Of a DNA stretch of 64,000 nucleotides, positions 12,498 to 24,104 are shown piece by piece (position 1 is the stretch's first letter; each line of letters starts with the position of its first letter). Origin of the DNA: Cliona cf. orientalis. Lineage: Eukaryota; Porifera; Demospongiae; Clionaida; Clionaidae. Position numbers and translations under genes: made by a program. The notes beneath the pieces were generated by a model. That model had not been told where the DNA came from. It searched no databases and saw nothing but the letters and a program-made list of their open reading frames with translations. The DNA lies in contig OZ005690.1 of NCBI GenBank assembly GCA_963930775.1, forward strand, positions 8,912,225 through 8,976,224. The letters run 5' to 3'.

Positions 12498-13085
12498 CTG
12501 TAATTTTGACCCTGCGCACGCAAGCAATCAGTTTGTCCGTCTATTATCGATATCGTCAGCACAAAAATCATCAAATCTCGAGATCTAGGCATCTGAGCCA
12601 GTAGTAAGCACAATGAACTTTAAAATCTTCAAAAGATTTGCTTCACTATGCTTTAGGTCCACAAGCGTCGCAGACACTGCATTTTTTTGTTGACCACTCC
12701 TATCAACTGCACCTCATGTGCATTCTGCTCATGTACATGTACTATCATTATAGGTAAAGGTTCTGGGGCATTATTACCCCACACGCATGTGCAAGGGGTA
12801 AAGTAATCAGTTGTGTCGTCGTCGGCGTTATCGTTGGCATAAAAATCGCCATATCTTGAGATGTAGGTATCTAAGCTCGTTGTAAGCACGACGAATCTAT
12901 CTTATTTGGCAAGAAACTGGCTTCAGTGAGCGTCAAGTTGAGGGACACTGTCCACAAGCATCACAAATAGTGCCTTTTTGTTGGCCACTGTAGCCACGTC
13001 TATCGACAGTGCCTACTTTATGCATAATGCATGCCCATTGTGCTTTCTGCTCATGCGCACAACTAAGTGGCCCAAAATTATGACT
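12498..13085 (+). repeat. Dispersed family C, two tandem-arranged copies
   Basis: Two diverged copies (about 12498-12745 and 12768-13085) share a head with CGCATGTGCAAGGGGTAAAG, a GTCGTCGG/GTTATCG stretch, ATCTYGAGATSTAGG, and a CCACAAGCRTCRCA...GCCACT...GCTCATG tail. Further copies are at 34475-34685 and, inverted, at 44870-45112. No coding content. Confidence 0.75.
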
Positions 13086-15027
13086 GGTAAAGATTGTCAA
13101 AATATTCTAAATAATGCTTGTGACATTTGTATAGCACTATGGCACTATCAGTAGCTACATGTACATGTAGCTATGGCTACTGTCCAGATCTGTTGACTGA
13201 AGTCTGAAACCCTATGAAACCAAATCATAAGAAAGATAGCTAATAATTACAACAATGCATTATACATGTACTATCAGTTCATTTCTCCTATAGTCTAGAG
13301 TGTGGGGCAGACAGTCCTTTTTATACAAGTACTATTGCAGCATTTCCATAGACTATTTTTCTGAAGTTCACAAAGTTATGGCCATGCACACAATATGTGC
13401 TCTACAGAGCTCTAGTTTTGCTCAAATTTGATCGTCCCTCCTATCTTTTGCTGGGGATAATACGCTGATAAAAGTACAGAGCACTGGAAGTGTCAAACAC
13501 TCAGTGCAAATGCAACATACATGTACATGTACATGTACATGTACATGTATGTAATGGTGATGGTTGGTTGCTAAGTCAGTACTTCTGTGATGAAGGGGAG
13601 CTGTGTTGGGGCCCAGTTCTTTTAGTGCTACATGATGTGTATGGGTCTTGGAATAGTATTAGTCACTCCGAGAGCTGATGGCACTGTTGCAATGGAGATG
13701 TGCAAAGCTACTTAAGCGAGAAAATGAAGGGGGGGGGGGGCTGAGACACTATGAAGAGCAATACTGACCGGGCTATTAATATTAATACAGGACAGCTATT
13801 CTCACCTGTCAATTTTAGTATCCAAAGGATGGCGACTGCATGTAAGCAACTCACAAAAGATGAGCATGAGATCAGGACAAGGATGACTTGTGGGCTATTT
13901 TTTACTTTTCACAAGGAATGCTGTAGGCTAAATTTAGATGCTTACTCAATCATGGTACTATTAATACACGCGGTAAGGCAAAATAAAATGGCTGACGGCA
14001 CGCTAAAACAAGGTGTAACTCTTAAATATCATCATTTCAGAGAAATCCATTAGTTGAAAACCTTTGGAAAAACCAGCTGGTATGTTTAAAATGCTGTAAC
14101 AGCTAGACACGCACACAAACAGACTACCATAACCCTCGTGCACATGCGCCTAGTGTTAAATATATGTGTATATACGTACTTGGTGCATTGTAGAATCAAT
14201 GAGGGACCGGCTAATTCTTTGATCCTTGTGCTCCTTGTTTTGTACACTTCAAAGGACAAGTGCAGTATAAAGTGCCATGCACCCTGAGTGCATTATGCAT
14301 GTACCTTCTGCTTATGCGCATGACTGAAGGTCTACTTGATTAGCAGGTGCAAAGTGCCTGTGGGGTATGTATGTGTTCTTTTGAACTTGTCAATTTCACT
14401 TATAGTCTACGGAGCCTACAATGATTGTTGTAAAACTCAAGGTACATACATGTAATATGATGTTTTTTTTTGTCTTCTGCAGAGATCTGTGTTTTGAATT
14501 GGGTTTTGTTTTCAATAACGTGAGTACCACAGTAGTAGTTCTATAAAGCACTAGTGTGTTAAGGAGGTATTTTTTATGTTTTCTGCAGAGATTTGTGTTT
14601 GGAGTTGAGTTACTGTAACAGTGATAATATATATTATGCAAATGGAGTTAGTTGCGAGTCCTTGTGCACAAGTGAGTGCTATAACTTCTGACCTGCGGTA
14701 CATGTATTCCATCGATATATTCACTATCTTCATCCATTGTAATGTTGACAGATGTACAGTACGTATTGTTAGGGTCTCATTTTGTTGGGGGGGGGGGGGG
14801 GGAGAGGTAGATCCAAGTGCCACTCACTCTTGCTGAGCATGTAATGCTGACCAAAATGTGGGCAGCATTCATGTCACCCAATATAATATGGTTGATGGGC
14901 TAGCTTTGCCGAGTCAGGCATAGGGGAATGGGCACACTGGCCCACAATTATCCCTAATTATATATAATTATGCTAAAAATTCACTATGTCCTTTAGGAAC
15001 ATTGTGCACACAGTTTTCTCAGAAGAG
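13086..15027. other. Non-coding stretch with microsatellites
   Basis: It contains a perfect ACATGT tandem array at 13515-13550, which is its own complement, G runs at 13729-13740 and 14785-14802, and a fragment like family C at about 14280-14330. A 100-codon open frame at 13751-14053 matches nothing I know and has no splice or promoter support. Confidence 0.5.
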
Positions 15028-15303
15028 TACCGTATTTCCTCGATCAGATGCTGCCTTGAATAGTCGCCGCATTCCACGTACCGCTAGCTTTACATATCTA
15101 ATGTTTATTGTCTCCAGGTTTCTAATTAGAGCTCACCTGCCACACCCATAAACGGTTTTCATGTGCTTGTTGTGAGGGGCACTGCAATCATGTTTGCAAA
15201 GAATAGGAAAATTTGTATCGCCACCCTCAAATAATTGCCGCTAGTTTCAGTGGAAGTAAAAAAAAAATAGTAGCCACAGTGTCTGATTAAAAAAATACGA
15301 TGC
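15028..15303. mobile_element. Probable inverted-repeat (MITE-like) element
   Basis: The left end reads TACCGTATTTCCTCGATCAG and the right end, on the complement, reads GCATCGTATTTTTTTAATCAG, both followed by a CACTG/TGCTG...GTGGC-like stretch. The ends resemble the TACCGTA-type ends of the elements at 29997, 35010 and 36660. Exact borders are uncertain. Confidence 0.4.
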
Positions 15304-16259
15304 ACAACATCCAATTAAGGTGGTTATTGAAGGGGGAACATAGGCATGTAGATTAGGATCAAATAATTGTCACACTGTTATACTTGGGGGTCTGGAACCA
15401 TTACCCCTCCGCGCATGCTCGAGGGGTATGGTAATCATTCTCTGTGTGTGTGTGTTAATTTGTGTGCTTGTGAGTGTATACATGTACATGCAACCACAGT
15501 TACACTTACCGGAGGGTACATGTACATACAGTCTGTAACTGAAGTGCTGTCAAAGTGCTGTGTCTGTTTGCTGAGTGGAACTGTAGTCTTCTAAACGTGG
15601 TAGGGAACATCACATGCACTCCAGATGCATGGTGTTTATTGCACTCAGCCTTTCTTTGGCCTTTGCTGTATTGAGCAAATTGAGTTGCTCCATAGAGCAG
15701 TATTGCAATAACGATAACTAGTGTCATGCAGGGCATGTTTTTTTTGGGGGGGGGGGGGGGGGGGGGGGGAGGAGCCTGAGAAAGGCACTGTTGGACTGGA
15801 GTACACAATGTAGGTGAGACTCGAAAAGCCATAGATCGTGAAGACCATTGACACGGATTCAAACAGACCATGCATGACAGTCATAGCTTCCCGGTGTACC
15901 TGCCTGATAGTCCCCTCCACGTAGTGTCTATTCTATGCTAACGATCAATACCTGCCTTAGTCTGGTGGAACAGCTGCCTCTGCTGTACAGTCTCTGTCTG
16001 TGAGCAGGACGTCTATCTCTATCAGCCATACTATTGCCTTCTTAGCCACTCCTCACGCTGTTGAGCTGACGAGCTCTGTCTCCTTGGTTCAGCGATTATG
16101 GCAAATAGCGTGAGTGTAAATTTGCTGCAACTGCTTATATACAGCCCGTGGCCTAAGTATGAGAATGTGTCATAGACTACAATGTATTTCGTGTTTACAT
16201 TGTATGTCCATAGAGCCATGCATACATGTATGCTGCAGCTGGGGTGACCGACGTACCAT
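15304..16259. other. Non-coding stretch with partial repeats
   Basis: It contains a truncated family B head (about 15393-15455, palindrome around GCGCATGCTCGAGGGGT) and a run of about 24 G residues at 15746-15769. A Ser/Thr-rich open segment at about 15961-16110 follows a possible CTTAG acceptor but cannot be assigned. Confidence 0.4.
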
Positions 16260-16790
16260 AGTAGCTTAGTTATACTATATACAACAAAATATTTTTCGGA
16301 CGATCATTTTTCTTATATAGTCTGTGTCCTAACCTGGAGGGCATAAAAGTTACATTCTTCTACAAGTTCAGAAGGCCCACGATTGGTCAGAATTGCAGTG
16401 CCGTGTGCACAAACAGGGTGGCCATAGAGATGCATTCTTGAACGAATGGCGCGAAGCAATGTGCATTTTGAGAGGCCTGCTCAGCAAGGCCACGTGCCAC
16501 CGAGCCTCGAGCGAAGCGAGAGATCTCGAGACGAGATCTGTTCTTTGTCATAGCCTAGTGGTAGATTCGACGTTCGAGCAGAGTGAGAACGTCACCATAG
16601 CAGTGGTGAGTTCGAGTAGCTGCTGTTGACCTGCATTGAGGGGTGTGATCTACGAAGTAATACTAATAAGTTCAAAGTTCGTGCTGCTGCATGCACACTG
16701 TTGATACTGTTTAGATTTTCTCTGAGTATGTGAGCTTACTGTGAGTAATTCATGCATATTAGCCACATTATTCCATGAAATCTTATGACA
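16260..16790 (+). repeat. Dispersed family E, copy 1
   Basis: It opens with TTATACTATATACAAC and AATATTTTTC-GACGATCATTTTTC, then GATTGGTCAGAAYTG, GTGGCC, TTTTGAGAGGCCTGC, CACCGAGCCTCGAGC and ends near ATGATACTGTTTAGAT and TGACATCAAACATAC. Other long copies are 28765-29200 and 31825-32310; end fragments are at about 36960-37290 and 41870-42035. The 78-codon open frame through it is not conserved between copies. Confidence 0.75.
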
Positions 16791-17596
16791 TCAAACATAC
16801 ATGTACCTGTGTATTATTATATACAATTTGTGTATAGCTGTATCATTTATGTGGGGCTCGCTCAGGCTCGGCCCAGTAATAGTGAGTCTTCTGGTGTTTG
16901 TTATTTAATTACAATAATAATATTATTTTTGGTGTGCCATGGTATTTAGAATAGATGTGCATTATTTGGAACCAATAACATTGCAAACGTGGGAAAATTA
17001 CTAATGGGGCATGTATATACATGTACATGTATTTAATTCAAAGATGTCAATCAAAAACCCATCTTGATCAATTTTCTTTACTAGTTTTACTCTGCGTGCT
17101 GATTGAATCTTCAGTGCAGTAAGGGCCGGGCCTGTGAATGTGTTAGGAAGAGATTTCCTGGGCCTCTTCTACGTAGCATGGAGCTAGTGATAAAAGGAGC
17201 AAACTGTTCAATTTAGACAGCATTAAGTTTGCCGTTTACATTTGTATGAGGAGAGAAATGTCTACTTGATAGTTTGGCTTAGCCTAATGTAAACGGAGGC
17301 GTTCATATTTATTCGTATATTATGCATGTTCATGCAGGGGTTTCCGAATCTAACCAAATCTGGTAGCCATTTCCCAAAGATTAATTTTTATCAATAGATG
17401 CTGATTTCAATAGCAGATTACATGGGAAACAATGGCAAGAATTGGCTGCTCGATCAATCCAGTAGCAAATGCCTAATTTGGCTAGTGTGTAGGGAACCCC
17501 TGGCAAGTATTTGAGTTGGTAGCAGCCAAACTATACTGGAATGCTACAGACCCTTCATCTCATCAACATTGGTAATCCAACTGGAAGAGAAAGAAA
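16791..17596. other. Non-coding stretch, nothing recognised
   Basis: A/T-rich sequence with scattered TACATGTA motifs. I see no gene, inverted-repeat element or RNA in it. Confidence 0.4.
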
Positions 17597-17662
17597 GCCC
17601 ACCAGGAATTGAACCCATGGCCTCCTGCTTTAGCTGCAGGTGCTCTGACCACTCAGCTACAT
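17597..17662 (-). repeat. tRNA-derived (SINE-like) head
   Basis: On the minus strand this reads GTAGCTGAGTGGTCAGAGCA (A-box-like), then a CCTGC/GCAGG stem with a 7-base loop at the anticodon-arm position, then ATGGGTTCAATTCCTGG (B-box-like). The loop has G rather than T at position 33 and no acceptor stem can be formed with the flanks, so it is not a working tRNA. A polymerase III-driven SINE head or tRNA pseudogene fits best. A CT-rich tract follows it. Confidence 0.5.
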
Positions 17663-17715
17663 GTATATGTATGCACCCCTCACCCCATGTATGTTACACG
17701 TACATACAAAATATG

Positions 17716-17940
17716 CATGTTGCTAACCCTCAGTGCATGTGTGGGGATTAAGGTAGTCATTCTGTGTGTTTATCTGTTACCGCGCTAGCTGCTACATACC
17801 TTTTCCGTGTCATTAGGCTTCTTATGACATTTTCAAGGTATGCATTATGCAGATTTCGTTGAAAATGTGTTGTTCAAAAGCTTTGGAGACATTTGCTGAC
17901 CACCACTGCCTTCTTTGCTTCTTGACGAACTCTCGGCGAA
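17716..17940 (+). repeat. Dispersed family B, copy 2
   Basis: Same order as the other copies: TAACCCTCAGTGCATGTG, GTAGTCATTCTGTG, TCTGTTACCGCGCTAGCTGC, TCGTTGAAAA, and CTGACCACCACTGCCTTCTT. Confidence 0.8.
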
Positions 17941-18196
17941 CAGTATGTAGTACTGTAACTACATTCTCATGGTTACTCTAGATCTATAGCTAGTGCACAT
18001 GCCGTCTTGGAATTTGCGAATACAAATTCTCCATAGTGTAAATATAACTTCCGGGTGTGTGATTCACATCGGTGCAGTTAAGAGAATGTACATGTATGTT
18101 GACGTGTGTGAGGTTGGGAGATACATGTATCTTATTGTTTATTGTTGTGAACCATGAGGCTTGCATTTCTTTGTATGTACATGTACATTCATCCAG

Positions 18197-21100
18197 GATA
18201 GCCCGGTGTCCAGTGATGAAGAGACTGATGATGGTCTCAACGTGACCATTGAGAGTACAGATGGAGGATCACTGTATGTTCCAACCCCCCAAAGAATTGT
18301 GAGAAAGAATGCATGTGTTGTAAGAAATGTTCCCTCTAATACTGTTTGCTTCATGGACTTGAACCAATTCGACAAGTTCATTAAGCAAGTAAATGAAATA
18401 CGCTATTGTGCCACACCCGGTTGTAAAGGTGCATTAACTCCGGTTTATGTGAGAAGCGTTGGCCTGGGTGGTGCTGTTTCTATCAGTTGCACTTGTAATG
18501 GTTGTGGTAACCAAGGTGTGATGTTTGAAACGTCCAAGTACATGTATGAGCTTGGTAGTGCCACCGAGATTAGTGTGGCTATACAGGTAGCATTTATCAT
18601 AGCTGGCTGTACTCACACGACATATTACAAAGTGCTGAAACATGCACTTGGGATTGAAGCAGTTAGTTGGCCAACCTTTCACTCGACCGTCAAGAGAATG
18701 TACCCTGTTGTCAAAGAAATGGTCGATGAAATGTGTGAGGACGCAAAGGACGATATGCGACACATGGACCAAAATGAGCTTGGTTCATGGAGTCGTGCTG
18801 TCACATCTGCTGATGGCACGTGGATGACACGTGGTCATCACAGCAAGAATGCTACTTTCAGCATTCGAAACTACTACAATGGAGCTCTTCTCTACCGCAA
18901 GCATCTTTGTCAGAAAGGCGGAGATGATGTGATCAAGGAAGAGCTCTACCAGGGGACGTCCAAGGGTGCAGAAGGCTATGCCGCGCGTCTTACGTTCAAA
19001 AAAGCCAAGGACGAAGGGATGAACATAGCCGTTCAGTGGCAAGATGCTGACTCATCCTCTTCTAAGGCAGTGACAGACCACTTTCCCAACGCCAAGGTCA
19101 TGATCTGTGGTGGGCATGCCGGTAGGGCCCACAAGAAGCAGCTAGAAAAGCTGCAGAAAATCAAATCCTTCAGTGCTGATTTAGTGAGGAAGTACAAAGA
19201 TGATTTTTCCTCTGTTGGTGATGTGGTCTGTCATTGTTCAAGGCACAAACAGGGATGCGGTTGCCTCTCCAAGGCATTTATCGAAAAGGCAAGAAATTAC
19301 TTTTCGTTGATTTTGTCGACGAGTGAATCTGCCGAAGAGTTTGCAACCAGGTTAAAGGGATTGTCCATGCATGCCCGTGACCAGCACGATTGGGGGTTTG
19401 GTAGGTGTGACTTTCACCAACTTCGAGTGTGCAGCTGTGGTGAATGTGAGGATGGAGAGGATCTAAAGTGCGAAGGAAAGGACTATCACACAAGGCATGT
19501 GCTGACATGTCCTTTCCATTCTCTGGCTTATGAAATAGAATGCCACGAGAGAGCAGAAATGGCTGAACAGCTGGTTCACCCCATTCTTAAGAGGGGGCAT
19601 TCCAATTGGTTGGAGGCTTCCCACAACGTGTTCATTCGATTCAGACCAAAGCACATTTTCCTTGAGAGGTTACACTATGTGCTTTCAACCGAGCTGGCCC
19701 TGCTGCAGTCCAACATGACGTACATATATGATAAGCGCGGGCCACAGTATCACTGGGTGGTTGAGCTGTTTGAGCGTTTGAAACTACCTGTGTTTGAAGG
19801 TGTTCAGGCTGCTCTGGAGGCATTCAACCAACAGAGAAAGCTGAATTTGGATCACCAAAAGACAGATTTATCCAAGCTGAGGCGAATAAAGTTAAAAACT
19901 GAGCGAAAAATGGATGCACAGCGACGCAAGGTGTGGTCAAAGAAGCATGGCCATGATACTTACGGCAGTGATGACAGCGATATTGATGAAGATGAAATCA
20001 AGCCAAGGGGCCAGAAGAAGCGTACAACTGGAGGGCAGTGCAAGTGTGGGTCCACCACTCACCAACGTACCAACCATAGTGACTGTCCTTATAACCCGAA
20101 AAACACCATTTCAAACAAGAGAAAACAGGAAAGTAGCAATTCTGTCGATGACGGAGCATCTGAAGACGGTAATGTCATTTATTACTCTGAAGATTCCCAG
20201 TCAGATGCAGAAAGCATTGCTTTGAAAGAAAGTGTGCTTACCTCCACTGCCAATGATAGCTGGTATTTTGAAGACGATATAATTAGTGGTAATTTGTGCT
20301 TGTGCGGAGCGCTGGGTCGAGCACACAAGAAAGAGTGCCCCTTGAACTCGCGGAATCGTTATACTGGGTGCACTTTGTTTCCTAAGGTTGACTCTGGCAG
20401 GGGTGACAAATCCAAGCTTCCCAAAACAAGCAAGGTTGGTACAGGGTCAACTCACCTAGGTAAGAGGGAAAAGCCTGCTGGTGAGAAGCCTCCCCCAGCA
20501 AAAAAGAGAAAGCACGTCTTCAAGGTGGGTGACTGTGTGAATTTGCATGACAGCAAGTTGGGCAAGTACCATCTTCCTTGCTGTATTGTGCAAATATTTG
20601 GTGATAGATGCCTACTGTGTTGTCGCAAGGGAGTACTTGCAACTGGCTATACGAAGGGGCAGTTAATGGCTATCACTGGTAATGTGACTGTCTCTGCAGA
20701 GAACTGGAGAACTGCAGCCAAAATATCGCTCAAAAAAGTGCTAGATGATCCTGCAACTCTGGAAGTATGCAACTGTGGGATAGCCAGACCTGTTGTTGAA
20801 CACATTGTTGACCTGACTGAGGACTCTGCCGTTGTGTCCTTGGATGAAAGCTCTACAACTGTAAGCAACAACTGGCTGTCCACTCCACTGTACACTTTGC
20901 ATGTAGATAAGAAGCAGGAAATTCTTTCACCTGATGGTTGGCTCTCAGACACAGTCATTAAGGCTGCTCAGTTGCTCATCCTGCAGGAATTCCCACACAT
21001 AGCTGGCCTGCAAGATCCTGCAGTTCACAACACTCTATCTTTCCAAGTTCTGAGAGGAGAATTTGTGCAGATCATCTTTGTTGGAGGCTGTCACTGGTGT

Positions 21101-21613
21101 ACGGTTTCCAATGTTGGATGTGATGATGGAGTGGTCAATGTATACGACAGCATGTACTCCAGTGCTTCCAGTGGCACGGTGAAGTTGATTGCCAGCCTTG
21201 TGTTCAGTCCTGCTGAACAGCTCGTGGTGAGAATGATGGACGTTGGAAGGCAATCAAATAGCTCTGATTGTGGAGTTCTTGCCATAGCATTTGCGTACGA
21301 CATTTGCAGTGGTAATGACCCATGCAAGATCAAGTACGATCACAGGTCTATAAGGCAGCACTTGGCAGATTGCTTAGAGAATTGCTGTCTTTCTCGCTTC
21401 CCAGTGGTTGGTGAGCGCAGGACTGTTGGTGTCAGGCACACCCAGTCAGTGGACCTTCACTGCTCCTGCCGCTTGCCGGAGGAAAAGGGTGATAAAATGG
21501 CCGAGTGTGACATGTGTAAGACTTGGTACCACCAGCACTGCATGGACGTCCCTGACAATGTCTTTGACGAAACAGATGTTCCCTGGAAGTGTAAGTCGTG
21601 TACCACAGAATGA
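18197..21613 (+). CDS. Mutator-like transposase fused to Ulp1 protease and PHD finger
   Basis: One uninterrupted frame of about 1,140 codons. Numbering from 18161: a Cys cluster (CX4C...CXCX2C, 83-115), then a transposase core resembling the Mutator-like domain found in animal proteins, with SADGTW (D218), QDADSSS (D297) and SNWLEASHN...RFRPK (E485) as the likely catalytic DDE residues. Cys/His-rich clusters follow (357-430, 627-642, 713-726). A Ulp1/SENP-type C48 cysteine protease has H978 (GGCHW), D996 and Q1031...C1037 (SNSSDCG). A C4HC3 PHD finger (C1101-C1147) ends the protein. Known role by family: DNA cut-and-paste, with the protease possibly processing a ubiquitin-like tag and the PHD finger reading histone tails; the combined role is inferred. 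The first codon of the open frame (18161) is TTG and the first in-frame ATG is at 18353. An AG acceptor at 18195-18196 suggests a missing upstream exon, so I start at 18197. No terminal inverted repeats were found around it; it may be domesticated. Confidence 0.8.
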   Translation, partial: DSPVSSDEETDDGLNVTIESTDGGSLYVPTPQRIVRKNACVVRNVPSNTVCFMDLNQFDKFIKQVNEIRYCATPGCKGALTPVYVRSVGLGGAVSISCTCNGCGNQGVMFETSKYMYELGSATEISVAIQVAFIIAGCTHTTYYKVLKHALGIEAVSWPTFHSTVKRMYPVVKEMVDEMCEDAKDDMRHMDQNELGSWSRAVTSADGTWMTRGHHSKNATFSIRNYYNGALLYRKHLCQKGGDDVIKEELYQGTSKGAEGYAARLTFKKAKDEGMNIAVQWQDADSSSSKAVTDHFPNAKVMICGGHAGRAHKKQLEKLQKIKSFSADLVRKYKDDFSSVGDVVCHCSRHKQGCGCLSKAFIEKARNYFSLILSTSESAEEFATRLKGLSMHARDQHDWGFGRCDFHQLRVCSCGECEDGEDLKCEGKDYHTRHVLTCPFHSLAYEIECHERAEMAEQLVHPILKRGHSNWLEASHNVFIRFRPKHIFLERLHYVLSTELALLQSNMTYIYDKRGPQYHWVVELFERLKLPVFEGVQAALEAFNQQRKLNLDHQKTDLSKLRRIKLKTERKMDAQRRKVWSKKHGHDTYGSDDSDIDEDEIKPRGQKKRTTGGQCKCGSTTHQRTNHSDCPYNPKNTISNKRKQESSNSVDDGASEDGNVIYYSEDSQSDAESIALKESVLTSTANDSWYFEDDIISGNLCLCGALGRAHKKECPLNSRNRYTGCTLFPKVDSGRGDKSKLPKTSKVGTGSTHLGKREKPAGEKPPPAKKRKHVFKVGDCVNLHDSKLGKYHLPCCIVQIFGDRCLLCCRKGVLATGYTKGQLMAITGNVTVSAENWRTAAKISLKKVLDDPATLEVCNCGIARPVVEHIVDLTEDSAVVSLDESSTTVSNNWLSTPLYTLHVDKKQEILSPDGWLSDTVIKAAQLLILQEFPHIAGLQDPAVHNTLSFQVLRGEFVQIIFVGGCHWCTVSNVGCDDGVVNVYDSMYSSASSGTVKLIASLVFSPAEQLVVRMMDVGRQSNSSDCGVLAIAFAYDICSGNDPCKIKYDHRSIRQHLADCLENCCLSRFPVVGERRTVGVRHTQSVDLHCSCRLPEEKGDKMAECDMCKTWYHQHCMDVPDNVFDETDVPWKCKSCTTE

Positions 21614-22948
21614 TAGCCTTTTACCCGGGTGTGGCCACACATACTAGTTCTCATCATTTACGTTCTCCTATTACATTTATATTATCTATTCTTACGATCT
21701 TTCTCCCTCTCCCTTCTCTCATTATATTATCTGTTTATCTCTTGCACTATCTCTCTGCTACTCCCTCCCCCCCCCCCCCCCCCCCCCCCCCCCGTCTCTT
21801 TCTCCCTTTTTGCCACTCTCATTCTCTCTCCTCTCTCTCTCTCTCTCCCTCTCCCTCTCTCTCACTTTCGAGCTCTTGTTTATTTTGTATCTTTTCTCAT
21901 TATTCATAACTGGCAGTCATGTTGATGTGCTCATTGTAGCTCGGTGCTTGTACTCATGCTGTCTTGGTAAGGATCAACTGAGCCGTTGATAATAGAGCAC
22001 TTGTTGCTCCTGTCAGTGGAGATATATAGCATGTACTGATACAGACACGGTTACATTCAGGGAGCATTAGTTGTGTTAGTGAATGGTCTTTGTCAGTGAT
22101 TATGCTATATCTCTCTTCTCTTCTTAGAGCTCCTTCAGGATGAATGTGAAGGCTTTTTGTATATATTATATATATATAATGGCTGACTCGTGATTGGTCA
22201 GCTATTGATACACATTATTGTTTAGCTGATGCGCAATGCCCGTACATGTACATGTACATGCATCTGATAGTCATTAGTCAGACTGGGAGGGGGTAATTTG
22301 TGCAATAACAAGCTCACTCCAGGAGTCAGCCATTCCTTCTTTCTCTCCCTGAAGTTGAGCCGGGGCATTATGTAGCAGACATAATGCCTTGAGGGTCACC
22401 TGTGCATCTGCCTCCACGTGGCGTGACCTGGGATAGGAGTTACATCTACATGGAAACGTCAACTTATCTTACATGTACATGTAACTCCCAAGCTGAAGGG
22501 TGCACACTAGAGAGAGAGAGTGAGAAGTACATGTACATACTTATCTCTATGGAGTAGGGAATATATTCAGCCTTTTACTTTAAGCTTACTTTGGATATGG
22601 CAATAAAATTAATTATTGTGCATGTGTCAAGTTGAGGAAGTTTTCTATATCTGATCCTTATTAATCATCATGACCGCTCATGCTTATTCATGCCATATAT
22701 CACATTACCCTTCATTAAGTTTACAGTATTGTATGCAGTACGAGTACACACAATGATTCAATCATTCCTAATAAGCACACTGCTCTATTTTACACACATG
22801 AAATGACAGGGATCGTTGGCAGAACAAGGAAGACTTTTAGTACATGTAAGTTAGAGTCAAGAATAATTATTATTACTGTATATAATATACAATCATGTAC
22901 ATGTATGCATACCGTAGTGTCCCATGCAAGCATCCACTCCCGGGTGAG
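21614..22948. other. Non-coding stretch, CT-rich with long C run
   Basis: Directly after the transposase stop is pyrimidine-rich sequence with a C run at about 21768-21793 and (CT)n at about 21820-21865. Beyond that I see only scattered TACATGTA motifs and a short GA repeat near 22510. Open frames in the pyrimidine tract are low complexity. Confidence 0.5.
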
Positions 22949-23115
22949 CACCCGTGTGGGAGGAGTCCAGCACCAGTTGCTCGCTGTTCTCCCGGGCCCA
23001 CGAGCGTCATGTCTTCCTCTTTGAGAAGATGGTTATCTTCAGAAAAAAGATTGAGGCTTCTATCCAGAAGAGAGAGAAGAAATCAGACAACTACCTTTAC
23101 AAGGCACACCTACCA
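22949..23115 (+). pseudogene. Single PH-domain exon of a Dbl-family RhoGEF
   Basis: After an AG at 22947-22948 the frame reads VWEESS...FSRAHERHVFLFEKMVIFRKKIE and ...SDNYLYKAHLP, ending at a GTAAGC donor at 23116. RHVFLFEK followed by a second strand of the type (L/V)IFxKK is a hallmark of the pleckstrin-homology domain that follows the Dbl-homology domain in RhoGEFs such as TRIO, KALRN and MCF2-like proteins, which load GTP on Rho GTPases at membranes. An in-frame TGA just upstream (22945-22947) marks the left limit. I found no neighbouring DH or PH exon in the window. It is either a lone exon of a gene with very long introns or a captured fragment; the exon itself has no internal break. 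Confidence 0.6.
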
Positions 23116-23547
23116 GTAAGCTGAAGTAAAGTAATTTTGTGTTCATTTTGTTCTTGCTTGAGCCGTCTGGATTGCTAGTCCTCCACTGTCCCCTACTCTC
23201 CTCTCTCTTTCACTCCTCCCTCCCCCCTCTCTCTCACACACACACATACAAACCACATAGCGGGGAAATTTTGAGAGATCCAATATTCATGGTTTTTGTG
23301 GATGAATGAACCCCATGAAATTAATTGATTATACATGTACAGTTCATGATGGGCGTGAGTGCGCAGTTACGTGAAAATTAAATCCTCAAATTGGTTGAGA
23401 TCGACCATCCACAAAATTTGAACCCTGCAAGAAGGAACAGTCTTACGTGTATTTGATCCTCAATGTTCTCCCCAGATTTGTGGCAGTATGGGATTTTTAT
23501 GTGCTGTGCCTTGTCCCGGGTATGCAGCGTATGCAGCGTTAATATGT

Positions 23548-23800
23548 ATTATTAACCCTCGGTGCATGCGCCACAGTGTTATGGTAGTCGTTCTTTCTAT
23601 CTGTCTGTCTGTCTGTTACCAAGCTAGCTGCTACGTACCTTGTTTGCGAGTCCAAAATGTGGCATTATAAGCTTCCTTATGGCGTTCCAAACGCATGATT
23701 TGTGTGGATTTATCTGAAAACGCTTTATTTGCCAGTTTTGGCGTCATCTGTTGATTCTGATTCTAAGCTTTTTGACTTCTCCAGCTCCTGAGCTAGCAAG
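23548..23800 (+). repeat. Dispersed family B, copy 3
   Basis: It has ATTAACCCTCGGTGCATGCG, GGTAGTCGTTCT, a (CTGT)n run, TCTGTTACCAAGCTAGCTGC, GAAAACGCTTTATTTG, and a CTTCTCCAGCTCCTGAG end. A truncated further copy begins at about 23850 (TTGACCCTCAGCGCATTCGC). Confidence 0.75.
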
Positions 23801-24104
23801 AGCATGACTTGACATACAGTGTATAAACAGAACATACAGTATATACGTACTATTGACCCTCAGCGCATTCGCTGTAGGCACTGTAGTCGACACTGGTCAC
23901 TGCCGCCTCCTTCACTCAGTTCATGATCCACTGGGGAGCTTTCGACGATCATGGAATGACAGTGGCTTCTTTTCAACTCTAAGGATATGCACTACCATGC
24001 TGTATGCATTCTTGTTGTACACTTTGACTCTCTTATAATTACTGGCTACATGCATGCATACATGCATGCAGTGCTTGAACCCAAGTGAGTAACTTGCAGC
24101 AATA

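Noticed and set aside
13751..14053. 100-codon open frame
   Set aside because: No splice, promoter or family support; it lies between repeat fragments after a G run.
16393..16629. 78-codon open frame in family E
   Set aside because: The other family E copies have different frames and stops at the matching positions.
17597..17662. Functional tRNA (apparent CTA anticodon)
   Set aside because: Position 33 of the loop is G rather than T and the flanks cannot form an acceptor stem.
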